This document shows positions 53,035-61,479 of a stretch of DNA of 64,000 bases, in pieces. Position numbers and translations under genes: made by a program. The notes under the pieces are model-generated. The model did no database searches and was not told where the DNA came from. It worked only from the letters and a program-made list of their open reading frames with translations. Position 1 is the first letter of the stretch; each line of letters opens with the position of its first letter. This DNA comes from CAMLIZ01 sp966212505 (GTDB taxonomy: Bacteria > Pseudomonadota > Gammaproteobacteria > Burkholderiales > Burkholderiaceae_C), in NCBI GenBank assembly GCA_966212505.1, contig CBIHRS010000016.1, positions 53,478-117,477 of the forward strand, written 5' to 3'.

Positions 53035-54843
53035 TCAGATCGGCTCGGTGCGCTGCATCAGCCAGGCCTTGGCTGCGCCTTCGACCAGCGGCGACAGGCG
53101 CTCCCGCACGACGGCGTGGTAGCGGTTCAGCCAGGCGGTTTCTTCCGCTGTGAGCAGCGAGCGCTCGATGCAGCGCGTGTCGATCGGGCAGAGCGTGAGG
53201 GTCTCGAACTCGAGGAACTCGCCGAAGGTGCTGCCTTCGGGTGTCTGCGCCGGCACGTTGAGCACCAGATTCTCGATGCGCACGCCCCATTGGCCGGCGC
53301 GGTACAGGCCGGGCTCGATCGACGTGATCATGCCGGCCTCCATCGCCATGTGGGCATCGGGCACCGCCTTGGAGATGCTCTGCGGGCCTTCGTGCACGTT
53401 GAGGAAGTAGCCCACGCCATGACCGGTGCCGTGGCCGTAGTCGAGTCCTTCGGCCCATAGCGGCGCGCGGGCGATTGCATCGAGCATCGGCGACAGCGTG
53501 CCGCGCGGGAAGCGGGTGCGCGACAGGCCGATCGTGCCCTTGAGCACCAGCGTGTAGTCGCGCCTGTGGGCCGCGCTGATCGTGCCGATCGGCCACACGC
53601 GGGTGATGTCGGTGGTGCCGCCCACGTATTGCGCGCCGGAGTCGATCAGCAGCAGGCCGTCGCCCTCGATGACCGCATGCGACTCGGGCATGGCGCGGTA
53701 GTGCGGCATCGCGCCGTTGGCGTTGAAGCCGGCGATGGTGCTGAAGCTCAGGCCCACGAAGCCGGGGCGCCTGCCGCGCGCCGCGCTCAGCTTCTCGTCG
53801 ATGGTGAGCTCGGTGATGCGCTCCTGGCCCAGCGCCTGCTCGAACCACGCGTAGAACTCGCACATCGCCGCGCCGTCCTGCGCCATCGCCTCGCGCACGA
53901 AGGCGGCTTCGGCGGCCGTCTTGCGGCTCTTGAACAGCGTGCTCGGGTTGATGGCCTCGACGATCTTCACCGTGGCCGGCACATGCTCGCGCAGGCCGTA
54001 GGTCACGCGCCGGGGGTCGAGCAGCAGCATGCTGCCCGCGGGCAGGTGCGCCAGTGCCTTGGGGGCGTCGGCATAGTCGGCCAGCACGACGCCGTCGGCC
54101 TGCAGCGCGGTGCGCAGCGTGGCGTCGATCTTGCCGCTGCCGACGAACAGCGTGGTGCGCGTCAGGTCGAGCAGCGCATGCGCGAGGAAGACCGGGTTGT
54201 ATTCGACGTCGGCGCCGCGCAGGTTGAACAGCCAGGCGATGTCGTCGACGGTGGAGATGAAATGGTGCGTGGCGCCGGTGCGGCCCATCGCCTCGCGCAC
54301 CCGCGCCAGCTTTTCGGCGCGGCTCACCGCGGCCTGCGGTGCCTGGTGCTCGTAGACCGGCGCGGTGGGCAGGCCGGGCCGGTCGGGCCAGATGTCGTTG
54401 AGCACGTCGAGGTCGGTGCGCAGCGCGATGCCGGCCTTGTCGAGCGCGGCGCGCAGCACCTGCTGCGAAGCCAGGCCCAGCACCTGGCCGTCGACCGCCA
54501 CCGTCTGCCCCGGCTTCAGGTGCTCGGCGAGCCAGCTCACGTGGTTGATCGCGGCGCCGGTGGGAATCTTTTCAAGCGCGATGCCGCTGCCGGCCAGTTG
54601 CTCTTCGGCCTGCACCCAGTAGCGGCTGTCGGCGAACAGCGCGGCCTCGGAGGCGGTGACGGCCAGCGTGCCCATCGAGCCGGTGAAGCCCGAGAGCCAC
54701 TCGCGGCCCTGCCAGCGCTCGGGCAGGTATTCGCTCAGGTGCGGGTCGGCCGAGGGCACGAGCAGTGCATCGACCTGGCGCGCCTTCAGCGCCTCGCGCA
54801 GGCGTTCGATGCGAAGGCGGGAGGGCGACAGGCGTGTGTCCAT
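53035..54843 (-). CDS. pepP: Xaa-Pro aminopeptidase (aminopeptidase P family, M24B)
   Basis: 602-aa cytoplasmic metallopeptidase that removes an N-terminal residue preceding Pro. Two N-terminal creatinase-like domains precede the pita-bread catalytic domain (about 300-530) with LLLIDSGAQYVGGTTDITR (in two Asp ligands), GTGHGVGYFLNVHEG (His) and SIEPGLY, RIENLV (Glu ligands). The length fits the long, eukaryote-like form (about 600 aa) rather than the 440-aa E. coli PepP. ATG at 54843. The symbol is approximate. Confidence 0.88.
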   Translation of the reverse strand: MDTRLSPSRLRIERLREALKARQVDALLVPSADPHLSEYLPERWQGREWLSGFTGSMGTLAVTASEAALFADSRYWVQAEEQLAGSGIALEKIPTGAAINHVSWLAEHLKPGQTVAVDGQVLGLASQQVLRAALDKAGIALRTDLDVLNDIWPDRPGLPTAPVYEHQAPQAAVSRAEKLARVREAMGRTGATHHFISTVDDIAWLFNLRGADVEYNPVFLAHALLDLTRTTLFVGSGKIDATLRTALQADGVVLADYADAPKALAHLPAGSMLLLDPRRVTYGLREHVPATVKIVEAINPSTLFKSRKTAAEAAFVREAMAQDGAAMCEFYAWFEQALGQERITELTIDEKLSAARGRRPGFVGLSFSTIAGFNANGAMPHYRAMPESHAVIEGDGLLLIDSGAQYVGGTTDITRVWPIGTISAAHRRDYTLVLKGTIGLSRTRFPRGTLSPMLDAIARAPLWAEGLDYGHGTGHGVGYFLNVHEGPQSISKAVPDAHMAMEAGMITSIEPGLYRAGQWGVRIENLVLNVPAQTPEGSTFGEFLEFETLTLCPIDTRCIERSLLTAEETAWLNRYHAVVRERLSPLVEGAAKAWLMQRTEPI

Positions 54844-54921
54844 GGGCGGGAGCTCACTGCAAAAGCGGGCGGCCGCGCCTGATGGGCACGGGCCCGGGAG
54901 GATGGATGGGTGCCGCAGATT

Positions 54922-56289
54922 CTAGGCGGACGCTTTTCGCACCTCTTGTTCCGGTTGAGCGACCACGCGTGCATGGCGGTCAAAAGTCCAGTACGACCAG
55001 GCCCAGTCGAACAGCACGATCAGCCGGTTGCGGAAGCCGATCAGGAAGTACACGTGGGCGAAGAGCCAGAACAGCCACGCGAAGTAGCCCGACCACTTGA
55101 GCTCACCCAGCCCCGGCACGCCCAGTTGCACCACCGCCGCCTTGCGGCCGATGGTGGCGAGCGACCCGTAGTCGCGGTAGCGGAAGCGCTCGGGCGGCTG
55201 GCCGCGCAGGCGCCGCAGCAGGTTGTGCGCCGCGAGCCGGCCCATCTGCTTGGCCGCGGGGCTCACGCCGGGCACCGGCCTCGGCTCGCCGCGGCCGTAG
55301 CTCTTGGCGGCCGCGAGGTCGCCGATCACGCTGATCTCGGGATGGCCGGGGATGGTGAGTTCGGGCTCCACCTGCACGCGTCCGGCCCGGTCGAGCTGGG
55401 CGCCGGCCGTCTCGGCCAGCGAACGGCCCAGCGGCGAGGCAGCCACCCCGGCGCCCCACAGCACGGTGCGGGCCTCGAGCCGGCGCGGCGGCGCCTCGGG
55501 CTGCGCGGCATCGTGGTAGGTCACGCCCTGCGCATCGATCTCGGTGACGCGGCTGGCAGTGCGCACCTCGACACCCAGCTTCGACAGCTGCAGCCGCGCG
55601 CTCTCGGACAGCGACTTGTCGAACGCGCCGAGGATGCGGTCGGATCCTTCGACCAGCCAGACCCGCGCGCGGCGCGAATCGATGCGGCGGAACTCGTCCG
55701 GCAGCGTGTGCCGCGCGATCTCGACCAGCGCACCAGCCAGCTCCACGCCGGTGGGCCCGCCGCCAATGACCACGAAGTTGAGCCAGCGCTGGCGTTCCTC
55801 GGGGTCGTTGCAGCGCTCGGCCTGCTCGAACGCGCCGATGATGCGCGAGCGGATCTCGAAGGCATCGGCCAGCGTCTTCAGGCCCGGCGCATGGGGTGCC
55901 CAGTCGTCATGGCCGAAGTAGCTGTGCGTGGCGCCGGCGGCCACGATGAGGTGGTCGTAGGGCAGGGTGGTGCCGTCTTCCAGCAGCACCTGGCGCGCCT
56001 GCGCATCGATGCGGGTGACCTCGGCGCGCAGCACCGTGAGGTTGCCGCGCTGCATCTCGCGCCGCAGGATGTGGCGGATGGGCCCGGACACGGCCGGCGC
56101 GCTGACGCCGGCGGTGGCCACTTGGTACAGCAGCGGCTGGAACAGGTGGTGGTTGGTGCGGTCGACCAGCGTGATCTCGACCGGGGCACGCGACAGGATG
56201 CGCACGGCTTCGAGGCCGCCGAAGCCGCAGCCGATCAGGACGACACGGGGACGGGACGAGGGAGAGGAGGCAGGAAGGGCAGGGTCCAT
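54922..56289 (-). CDS. ndh: Type II NADH dehydrogenase (NDH-2 family)
   Basis: 455-aa FAD flavoprotein that moves electrons from NADH to quinone without pumping protons. FAD-binding VVLIGCGFGGLEAVRIL near the N-terminus, NAD-binding FVVIGGGPTGVELAGALVE in the middle, and VIGDLAAAKSY for the second FAD contact. C-terminal hydrophobic segment YFAWLFWLFAHVYFLIGFRNRL anchors it in the inner membrane. An Fnr-like palindrome and a 19-bp dyad lie upstream, suggesting oxygen control, as known for E. coli ndh. Confidence 0.9.
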   Translation of the reverse strand: MDPALPASSPSSRPRVVLIGCGFGGLEAVRILSRAPVEITLVDRTNHHLFQPLLYQVATAGVSAPAVSGPIRHILRREMQRGNLTVLRAEVTRIDAQARQVLLEDGTTLPYDHLIVAAGATHSYFGHDDWAPHAPGLKTLADAFEIRSRIIGAFEQAERCNDPEERQRWLNFVVIGGGPTGVELAGALVEIARHTLPDEFRRIDSRRARVWLVEGSDRILGAFDKSLSESARLQLSKLGVEVRTASRVTEIDAQGVTYHDAAQPEAPPRRLEARTVLWGAGVAASPLGRSLAETAGAQLDRAGRVQVEPELTIPGHPEISVIGDLAAAKSYGRGEPRPVPGVSPAAKQMGRLAAHNLLRRLRGQPPERFRYRDYGSLATIGRKAAVVQLGVPGLGELKWSGYFAWLFWLFAHVYFLIGFRNRLIVLFDWAWSYWTFDRHARVVAQPEQEVRKASA

Positions 56290-56320
56290 GGCCCATGATG
56301 ATGCCGCGGTTCGGTGTGCA

Positions 56321-56339
56321 TTTGTTGCACTGCGACAAA
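56321..56339. promoter_or_regulatory. 19-bp dyad upstream of the NADH dehydrogenase gene
   Basis: TTTGTTGCACTGCGACAAA is symmetric about 56330 with a single T/G mismatch in nine pairs. It lies 32-50 bp before the ndh start, where a promoter should be. Probably an operator; the TGC-rich core is reminiscent of PhaR-type sites in PHB-making Burkholderiales, but that identification is inference. Confidence 0.45.
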
Positions 56340-56353
56340 TTGTCCTAGGTCAA
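56340..56353. promoter_or_regulatory. Fnr/Anr-like box upstream of ndh
   Basis: TTGTCCTAGGTCAA, on the minus strand TTGACCTAGGACAA, against TTGAT-N4-ATCAA. It is centred about 57 bp upstream of the ndh ATG and abuts the 19-bp dyad. One half-site matches fully in its TTGA core. Confidence 0.45.
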
Positions 56354-56432
56354 GGCGCGCCGCCGCCGGGCCGCCCCAAGACGGCGTGCAACCCTCTCGG
56401 AGGGTGGACGCGGTATTCCGCGGCCGGGTGTC
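56352..56432 (-). repeat. Hairpin-rich intergenic repeat, copy 4 (inverted)
   Basis: On the minus strand: CCCGGCCGCGGAATACCGCG, then ACCCTCCGAGAGGGT, then CTTGGGGCGGCCCGGCG. It starts 3-4 nt after the stop of the TAXI gene, same direction as that gene. Nearly identical to copy 2 over the first 40 nt; the CTTGGGG block also matches it. Confidence 0.78.
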
Positions 56433-56433
56433 G

Positions 56434-57777
56434 TCATCCAAGGCGGCGCCGGATCATCTGGATGTGGCTGCGCAGCGCATAGAGCTCGTCGGCATAACTC
56501 AGCGGCACCGTGATGCGGGCGACCTTGGCCTCGATCTCGTCGAGCCGCTTCAGCAGGTCCTCGTGCGGCTGCTGCCCTTGCGCGGCTTCCAGCGCCCGCA
56601 ACTGCCCATACCAGCGGAACACCCGCGAGCGGATGCGGAACTCCACCAGCGGCGGCACCACCCGTGCCAGCGGAATCAACACCGCCACCAGCGACAGCAG
56701 CACCACCCACATGCGGTCGACCAGGTTGGCCAGCCAGAACGGCAGGTATCGCTGCAGGAAGGGCTCGCCGTGCGTGTACACGCGCTGCGCCTCGGTATGC
56801 AGCACCCGCTCGTTGTCGCGCGCGTTCGGAAAGTCGCCCTTGCGCTGGAACCAGCCGCCCTGGCCGTGGATCTGCTGCGCCGCCTGCGTGAAGAGCTGGG
56901 CCAGCGCGGGATGCAGATCTTCGCGCGCCACCAGCGTGGCGGTGGGTGCGACGAGGTGCACGTCCTGCGGCGGCAGGTCGCGCGCGAGGTCGACCACGCC
57001 GCGCGGCAGCGTCACCGGCGTCAGGAAGGCGAAGCGGCGGGCATAGGCCTCGGCCTGCGCGAAGTCGAACAGCCGGATGCCGGGCGTCTGCAGCAGCATC
57101 TGCACCATCAGCGATTCGGGCGCCGAGGCGAACACTAGCGCGTCGAGCTTGCCGTCGAGCAGGTCGACCACAGCCGGCGTCTGCGATTGCTGCAGCAGCG
57201 TGAGCGTGGCGGGGTCGATGCGGTTGGCCTCGATCAGCCGCTGCATCAGGTTGGGCACGCCGCTGCCCGGCGCGCCGATGTTCACCCGCCAGCCGGGCAG
57301 TTGCGACAGGCTCTGCAGCACGGGGGCCTTGAGCAGCCGCTGTGCCGAATCCTCGCGGTAGAACAGCCACACCGGCTCATAGAACATGCTGCCCAGCGAG
57401 CGCAGGCTGGCATCGGGGTTCTCGTCGGGGCCGTGGTCCTTGTCGGCGCCGCCCTGCACGAAGGCGAGGTCGACCTTGCCGTCGCGCAGCAGCTGCAGGT
57501 TCTCGGCCGCGCCCTGCGTCGCGCGCAGCTCGACCTTGATGCCATTGGCGGCCAGCCGGCGCGCATAGCGCTTGCCGAACTCGGCATACGCACCCTGCTC
57601 GACGCCGGTGGCCAGCACCACGTGCCGCGGCGGCGTGGGGTCGAGCACCACGTAGGCGATGGCCAGCAGCACCAGCGCCAGCAGCACGAAGGGCGCGGCG
57701 GTGCTGGCCAGCTCGCGCAGCGCGGTGAGCGAGAACTTGAGGTGCAGCGGATTCGGCAGGGTGGGGCGCTTCGGCAT
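56434..57777 (-). CDS. TAXI family TRAP solute-binding protein with two membrane anchors
   Basis: 447-aa protein. An N-terminal TM helix (about 27-46, PFVLLALVLLAIAYVVL) is followed by a TAXI-type periplasmic binding domain (about 50-320: VLATGVEQGAYAEFGKRYA, VDLAFVQGG, NIGAPGSGVPNLMQRL), a second TM near 355-375 (MWVVLLSLVAVLIPLARVV) and a cytoplasmic, coiled-coil-like tail to the end (RALEAAQGQQPHEDLLKRLD, then EAKVARITVPLSYADELYA). Normal TAXI receptors are free in the periplasm; this one is fixed at both ends, and no TRAP permease is close. Divergent from qseBC with a 63-bp gap. Confidence 0.85.
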   Translation of the reverse strand: MPKRPTLPNPLHLKFSLTALRELASTAAPFVLLALVLLAIAYVVLDPTPPRHVVLATGVEQGAYAEFGKRYARRLAANGIKVELRATQGAAENLQLLRDGKVDLAFVQGGADKDHGPDENPDASLRSLGSMFYEPVWLFYREDSAQRLLKAPVLQSLSQLPGWRVNIGAPGSGVPNLMQRLIEANRIDPATLTLLQQSQTPAVVDLLDGKLDALVFASAPESLMVQMLLQTPGIRLFDFAQAEAYARRFAFLTPVTLPRGVVDLARDLPPQDVHLVAPTATLVAREDLHPALAQLFTQAAQQIHGQGGWFQRKGDFPNARDNERVLHTEAQRVYTHGEPFLQRYLPFWLANLVDRMWVVLLSLVAVLIPLARVVPPLVEFRIRSRVFRWYGQLRALEAAQGQQPHEDLLKRLDEIEAKVARITVPLSYADELYALRSHIQMIRRRLG

Positions 57778-57840
57778 GGCGCGCACGATAACGCGATGTA
57801 TGCTCCCCCGCCGTAACGACCCCTGAACGACGACGACGCG

Positions 57841-58524
57841 ATGCGACTGCTGCTGGTGGAAGACGACCGCATGATCGGCAGCACGCTGCGGCAGGCGCTG
57901 CGGCTCGAGGGCTATGCGGTCGACTGGGTCTACGACACCGCGGCCGCGGCGGCCACGCTGGCCAGCGAACGCTTCGACCTCGTGCTGCTCGACCTCGGCC
58001 TGCCGCCCTCGGCCCGGCATGCGAGCGGCCTCGACGTGCTGCGCGAACTGCGCGCGCGGCACGACAGCACGCCAGTGATCGTGCTCACCGCGCGCGATGC
58101 GCTCGAAGACCGCGTGGCCGGCCTCGATGCCGGCGCCGACGACTACCTGGTCAAGCCCTTCGAGCTCGACGAGCTCAATGCCCGCATCCGCGCGGTGCTG
58201 CGCCGCCATGCCGGCCGTGCGGCACCGAAGCTCGAGCACGAAGGCGTGACGCTGGACCCGGCCACACGGCAGGTCACGCGCGACGGCGAGCCGGTGCTGC
58301 TGTCGGCGCGCGAGTTTGCCCTGCTCGAGGCGCTGATGCAGCGGCCTGGCGCGATCCTGTCGCGCGCGCAGCTCGAAGACCGGCTCTACGGCTGGGGCGA
58401 GGAGATCGAGAGCAACGCCGTGTCGGTCTACATCCACCAGCTGCGGCGCAAGCTCGGCGCCGACTTCATCCAGAACATGCGCGGCGTCGGCTACTTCCTC
58501 GGCAAGCGGAGCGCCCCCGCTTGA
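57841..58524 (+). CDS. qseB: OmpR-family response regulator, QseB/PmrA-like
   Basis: 227-aa two-domain regulator. Receiver with LLLVEDDRMIG, phospho-Asp D51 in LVLLDLGLPP and the K in DYLVKPFELDEL; C-terminal winged helix with LSAREFALLEALMQRPGAILSR and SNAVSVYIHQLRRKLG. The pattern is of the QseB/PmrA branch. ATG at 57841. Its stop codon (TGA) overlaps the TTG start of the sensor gene. QseB naming is by similarity only. Confidence 0.9.
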   Translation: MRLLLVEDDRMIGSTLRQALRLEGYAVDWVYDTAAAAATLASERFDLVLLDLGLPPSARHASGLDVLRELRARHDSTPVIVLTARDALEDRVAGLDAGADDYLVKPFELDELNARIRAVLRRHAGRAAPKLEHEGVTLDPATRQVTRDGEPVLLSAREFALLEALMQRPGAILSRAQLEDRLYGWGEEIESNAVSVYIHQLRRKLGADFIQNMRGVGYFLGKRSAPA

Positions 58525-59822
58525 GCTCCATCCGCACCCGGCTGCTGGTCTCGCTGCTGGCCACGCTGGCGCTGGCGGCGCTGCTGCTGGGCGGCATCAC
58601 CTACCGCAACACGCTGGAAGAGGCGCAGTCGCTGTTCGACTACCAGCTGCGGCAGATGGCCTTGTCGCTGCGCGACCAGGGCGAGATCGCGCCCGACCAG
58701 GCGGGGGCCTTTGCCGATGCGGGGCTCGACTTCGTCGTGCAGATCTGGACCGTGGACGGCCGCACCATCTATGCCTCGCGCCAACACAGCTCGCTGCCCT
58801 CGCGCGCCGTGCTGGGCTTCGCTGACGTGAGCGTCGAGGGCCAGACCTGGCGCACCTTCAGCGTGGCCGCGCGCGACCGCGTGATCCAGGTCGCCCAGCC
58901 GCGGCAGATCCGCGAGAAGCTGGCAGCGGCCGCAGCGTTGCACAGCGTGCTGCCGCTGCTGCTGCTGGCGCCGGTGTTCGCGCTCTTCGTCGGCTGGCTG
59001 GTCACCGCGACGCTGAAGCCGCTGCGCCGGCTCTCGCAGGAGGTGATGTCGCGTGACGCCGAGGCATTGAGCGCATTGCCGGCCGCCGACCTGCCCGACG
59101 AGGTGGCGCCGCTGGTGGTTTCGCTCAATGCGCTGCTGCAGCGCCTGTCGTCGGCCTTCGATGCGCAGCGTGCCTTTGTGGCCGATGCGGCGCACGAGCT
59201 GCGCTCGCCGCTCACCGCGCTGAAGCTGCAGGTGCAGCTGCTGCAGCGGGCGCCCGACGACGCGGCGCGCGACGAGGCGGCGCAGCAGCTGGCGCAGGGC
59301 GTCGAGCGTGCGACGCGGCTGGTGGAGCAACTGCTCACGCTGGCGCGCAACGAACCGGGCGCCCGCCAGCCGCCACTGGCGCCGGTGAACCTGGCAGAGG
59401 CGGTGCGGCAGGCGCTGGCCGACACCGGCCCGATGGCAGCCGAACGCCGCACGACCATCGAGCTCGAGGCCGCTGATGACGTGCAGGTGCAGGGCGATGC
59501 CACGGCCTTGCGGGTGCTCGCGCGCAACCTCGCCGACAACGCAGTGCGCTATGCCCCCGAGGGCTCGCGCGTGCTGGTGCGCGTGGCGCGCGAAGACGGC
59601 CGGCCGGTGCTGACGGTGGACGACAGCGGCTCGGGGATCCCGGCCGCGGAACGCGAGCGTGTGTTCGACCGCTTCTGGCGCCGCGAGGCGAGCGCGGCCG
59701 TCACCTCGGGCAGCGGCCTGGGCATGGCCATCGTCAAGAGCGTGGCCGAGCGGCACGGTGCGCATGTGGCGCTGGAAGATTCGCCGCTCGGCGGACTGCG
59801 CGTGTCGGTGCGCTTCCCTTGA
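58521..59822 (+). CDS. qseC: QseC-like sensor histidine kinase
   Basis: 433-aa inner-membrane kinase. TM1 about 8-28, periplasmic sensor 29-140, TM2 about 143-165, a short HAMP-like linker with LKPLRRLSQEV, the DHp domain with FVADAAHELRSPLTALKLQ (phospho-His H225), and the ATPase domain with NLADNAVRYAPEG, DSGSGIP and GSGLGMAIVKS. The TTG start overlaps the qseB stop as TTGA, so the pair is coupled. In E. coli QseC senses autoinducer-3 and adrenergic hormones; ligand here unknown. Confidence 0.9.
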   Translation: MSSIRTRLLVSLLATLALAALLLGGITYRNTLEEAQSLFDYQLRQMALSLRDQGEIAPDQAGAFADAGLDFVVQIWTVDGRTIYASRQHSSLPSRAVLGFADVSVEGQTWRTFSVAARDRVIQVAQPRQIREKLAAAAALHSVLPLLLLAPVFALFVGWLVTATLKPLRRLSQEVMSRDAEALSALPAADLPDEVAPLVVSLNALLQRLSSAFDAQRAFVADAAHELRSPLTALKLQVQLLQRAPDDAARDEAAQQLAQGVERATRLVEQLLTLARNEPGARQPPLAPVNLAEAVRQALADTGPMAAERRTTIELEAADDVQVQGDATALRVLARNLADNAVRYAPEGSRVLVRVAREDGRPVLTVDDSGSGIPAAERERVFDRFWRREASAAVTSGSGLGMAIVKSVAERHGAHVALEDSPLGGLRVSVRFP

Positions 59823-59831
59823 GCGCGCAGA

Positions 59832-59860
59832 CCTTTAACTTTCGCCTCATCTTCGGCTAA
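59832..59860 (+). promoter_or_regulatory. Possible stress promoter before the DegP-like gene
   Basis: TTTAACTT (59832-59839) and GCTAACG (59854-59860), loosely like a sigma-E pair (GGAACTT, N15-16, TCTAA). Also readable as two TTAAC/CTAAC half-sites for a PmrA/QseB-like regulator. Low certainty. Confidence 0.2.
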
Positions 59861-59940
59861 CGCCTGCTTCATCCCGCTTGGCCACCATGGCGGCAATGCG
59901 GAATGGCTCCGCAGTCCCTTCCCCGAGAGGAGCCGAAACA

Positions 59941-61479
59941 ATGAAGACCCCCATGCTGAAACCCCTGGCCGCCGCGCTGCTCGGTGCCGGCATTGCCGTC
60001 GTCGGCAGCGCCGGCGCGATCAACTTCCATCCGAGCGAGTGGTTCAAGGGCAAGTCCGAGACGACGACCCAGGCCGCTGCAGCGCCCGCGACCCAGGTGG
60101 CGGCCAACACGCCGTCGCCGGTGGTGCCGGTGGCGCCGTCGAATGCCAACGGCATCGTGCCGGTGGCTGCGCCCAACTACCGCGCCATCGTCCGCGAGTT
60201 CGGGCCCGCGGTCGTGGGCGTCACGGTCGAGGGCACGCACAAGGCCTCGGCCGAAGGCCTCCCGCCAGGCGTCGAGGACGATCCGTTCTTCCAGTTCTTC
60301 CGCGGCATCCCCGGTATGCCGGGGGCAGGGCGCCGCGGCGGCGGCGAGGTGCCGTTCAAGGGCATGGGCTCCGGCTTCGTGATCAGCGCCGACGGCCTGA
60401 TCCTGACCAACGCCCACGTGGTGCGCGACGCCAAGGAAGTGACCGTCAAGCTGCAGGACCGCCGCGAATACCGCGCCAAGGTGCTGGGCGCGGATGCGGC
60501 CACCGACGTCGCGGTGCTGCGCATCGAGGCCAAGAGCCTGCCGATGGTGCGCCTGGGCGACCCGAAGCAGATCGAGGTCGGCGACCCGGTACTGGCCATC
60601 GGCGCGCCCTACGGCCTGGAGCAGACCGCCACGCAGGGCATCGTCAGCGCCAAGGGCCGCTCGCTGCCGGGCGATGCCTTCGTGCCGTTCATCCAGACCG
60701 ATGCGGCGGTGAACCCTGGCAACTCCGGCGGTCCGCTGTTCGATGGCGCCGGCAACGTGATCGGCATCAATGCGCAGATTTATTCGCAGACCGGTGGCTA
60801 CCAGGGCCTGAGCTTCGCGATCCCGATCGACGTGGCGCTGAAGGTCAAGGACCAGATCGTGGCGCACGGCAAGGCCTCGCATGCGCGGCTGGGTGTGCAG
60901 ATCCAGGACCTGAACCAGACGCTGGCCGAATCGTTCGGCCTCAACCGGCCCGATGGCGCATTGGTCGCGAGCGTGGCTCCGGGCTCGCCCGCGGCCAAGG
61001 CCGGCCTGAAGTCGGGCGACGTGATCACCGAGGTCAACGGCGAGCCGGTCACCCGGTCGGGCGTGCTGTCGAGCCGAATCGGGCTGGCATCGCCGGGCGA
61101 TAAGGTCAAGCTCAAGGTCTGGCGCGACAAGGGCGCGCGTGACATGGAGGTCAAGCTCGGCAGTGTCGACGACAAGAGCGAGCAGACGGCGGCGTCGGAT
61201 GACGACGGCGAAGGCGCCCGACTTGGCCTGGCACTGCGTCCGCTGAATCGCAGCGAGCTGAACCGCGCCAAGCTCGACCATGGCCTGGTGATCGAGGATG
61301 TCGACGGACCCGCGGCGCGCGCCGGTGTGCAGCCGGGCGACGTGCTGCTGGCCGTCAACGGCAAGCCGGTGAGCTCGGTCGACGAGGTGCGCGGGCTGAT
61401 GAAGGACAAGCCGAAGAACGTGGCGCTGCTGATCGAGCGCGACGGCGAGCGGCTGTTCGTGCCGATCAAGCTCGGGTAG
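59941..61479 (+). CDS. Periplasmic Do family serine protease (DegP/MucD-like)
   Basis: 512-aa periplasmic protease and chaperone. Signal or anchor segment about 8-27 (LAAALLGAGIAVVGSAGAIN), a Pro/Ala linker to about 75, then the trypsin-like domain with catalytic triad H159 (LILTNAHV), D189 (ATDVAVLRIE) and S262 (NPGNSGGPLF), and two PDZ domains (about 320-410 and 425-505: GSPAAKAGLKSGDVITEVNG and GPAARAGVQPGDVLLAVNGK). ATG at 59941 has GAGAGGAG 8-9 nt upstream. Its stop abuts the lapB stop, convergently. Confidence 0.93.
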   Translation: MKTPMLKPLAAALLGAGIAVVGSAGAINFHPSEWFKGKSETTTQAAAAPATQVAANTPSPVVPVAPSNANGIVPVAAPNYRAIVREFGPAVVGVTVEGTHKASAEGLPPGVEDDPFFQFFRGIPGMPGAGRRGGGEVPFKGMGSGFVISADGLILTNAHVVRDAKEVTVKLQDRREYRAKVLGADAATDVAVLRIEAKSLPMVRLGDPKQIEVGDPVLAIGAPYGLEQTATQGIVSAKGRSLPGDAFVPFIQTDAAVNPGNSGGPLFDGAGNVIGINAQIYSQTGGYQGLSFAIPIDVALKVKDQIVAHGKASHARLGVQIQDLNQTLAESFGLNRPDGALVASVAPGSPAAKAGLKSGDVITEVNGEPVTRSGVLSSRIGLASPGDKVKLKVWRDKGARDMEVKLGSVDDKSEQTAASDDDGEGARLGLALRPLNRSELNRAKLDHGLVIEDVDGPAARAGVQPGDVLLAVNGKPVSSVDEVRGLMKDKPKNVALLIERDGERLFVPIKLG

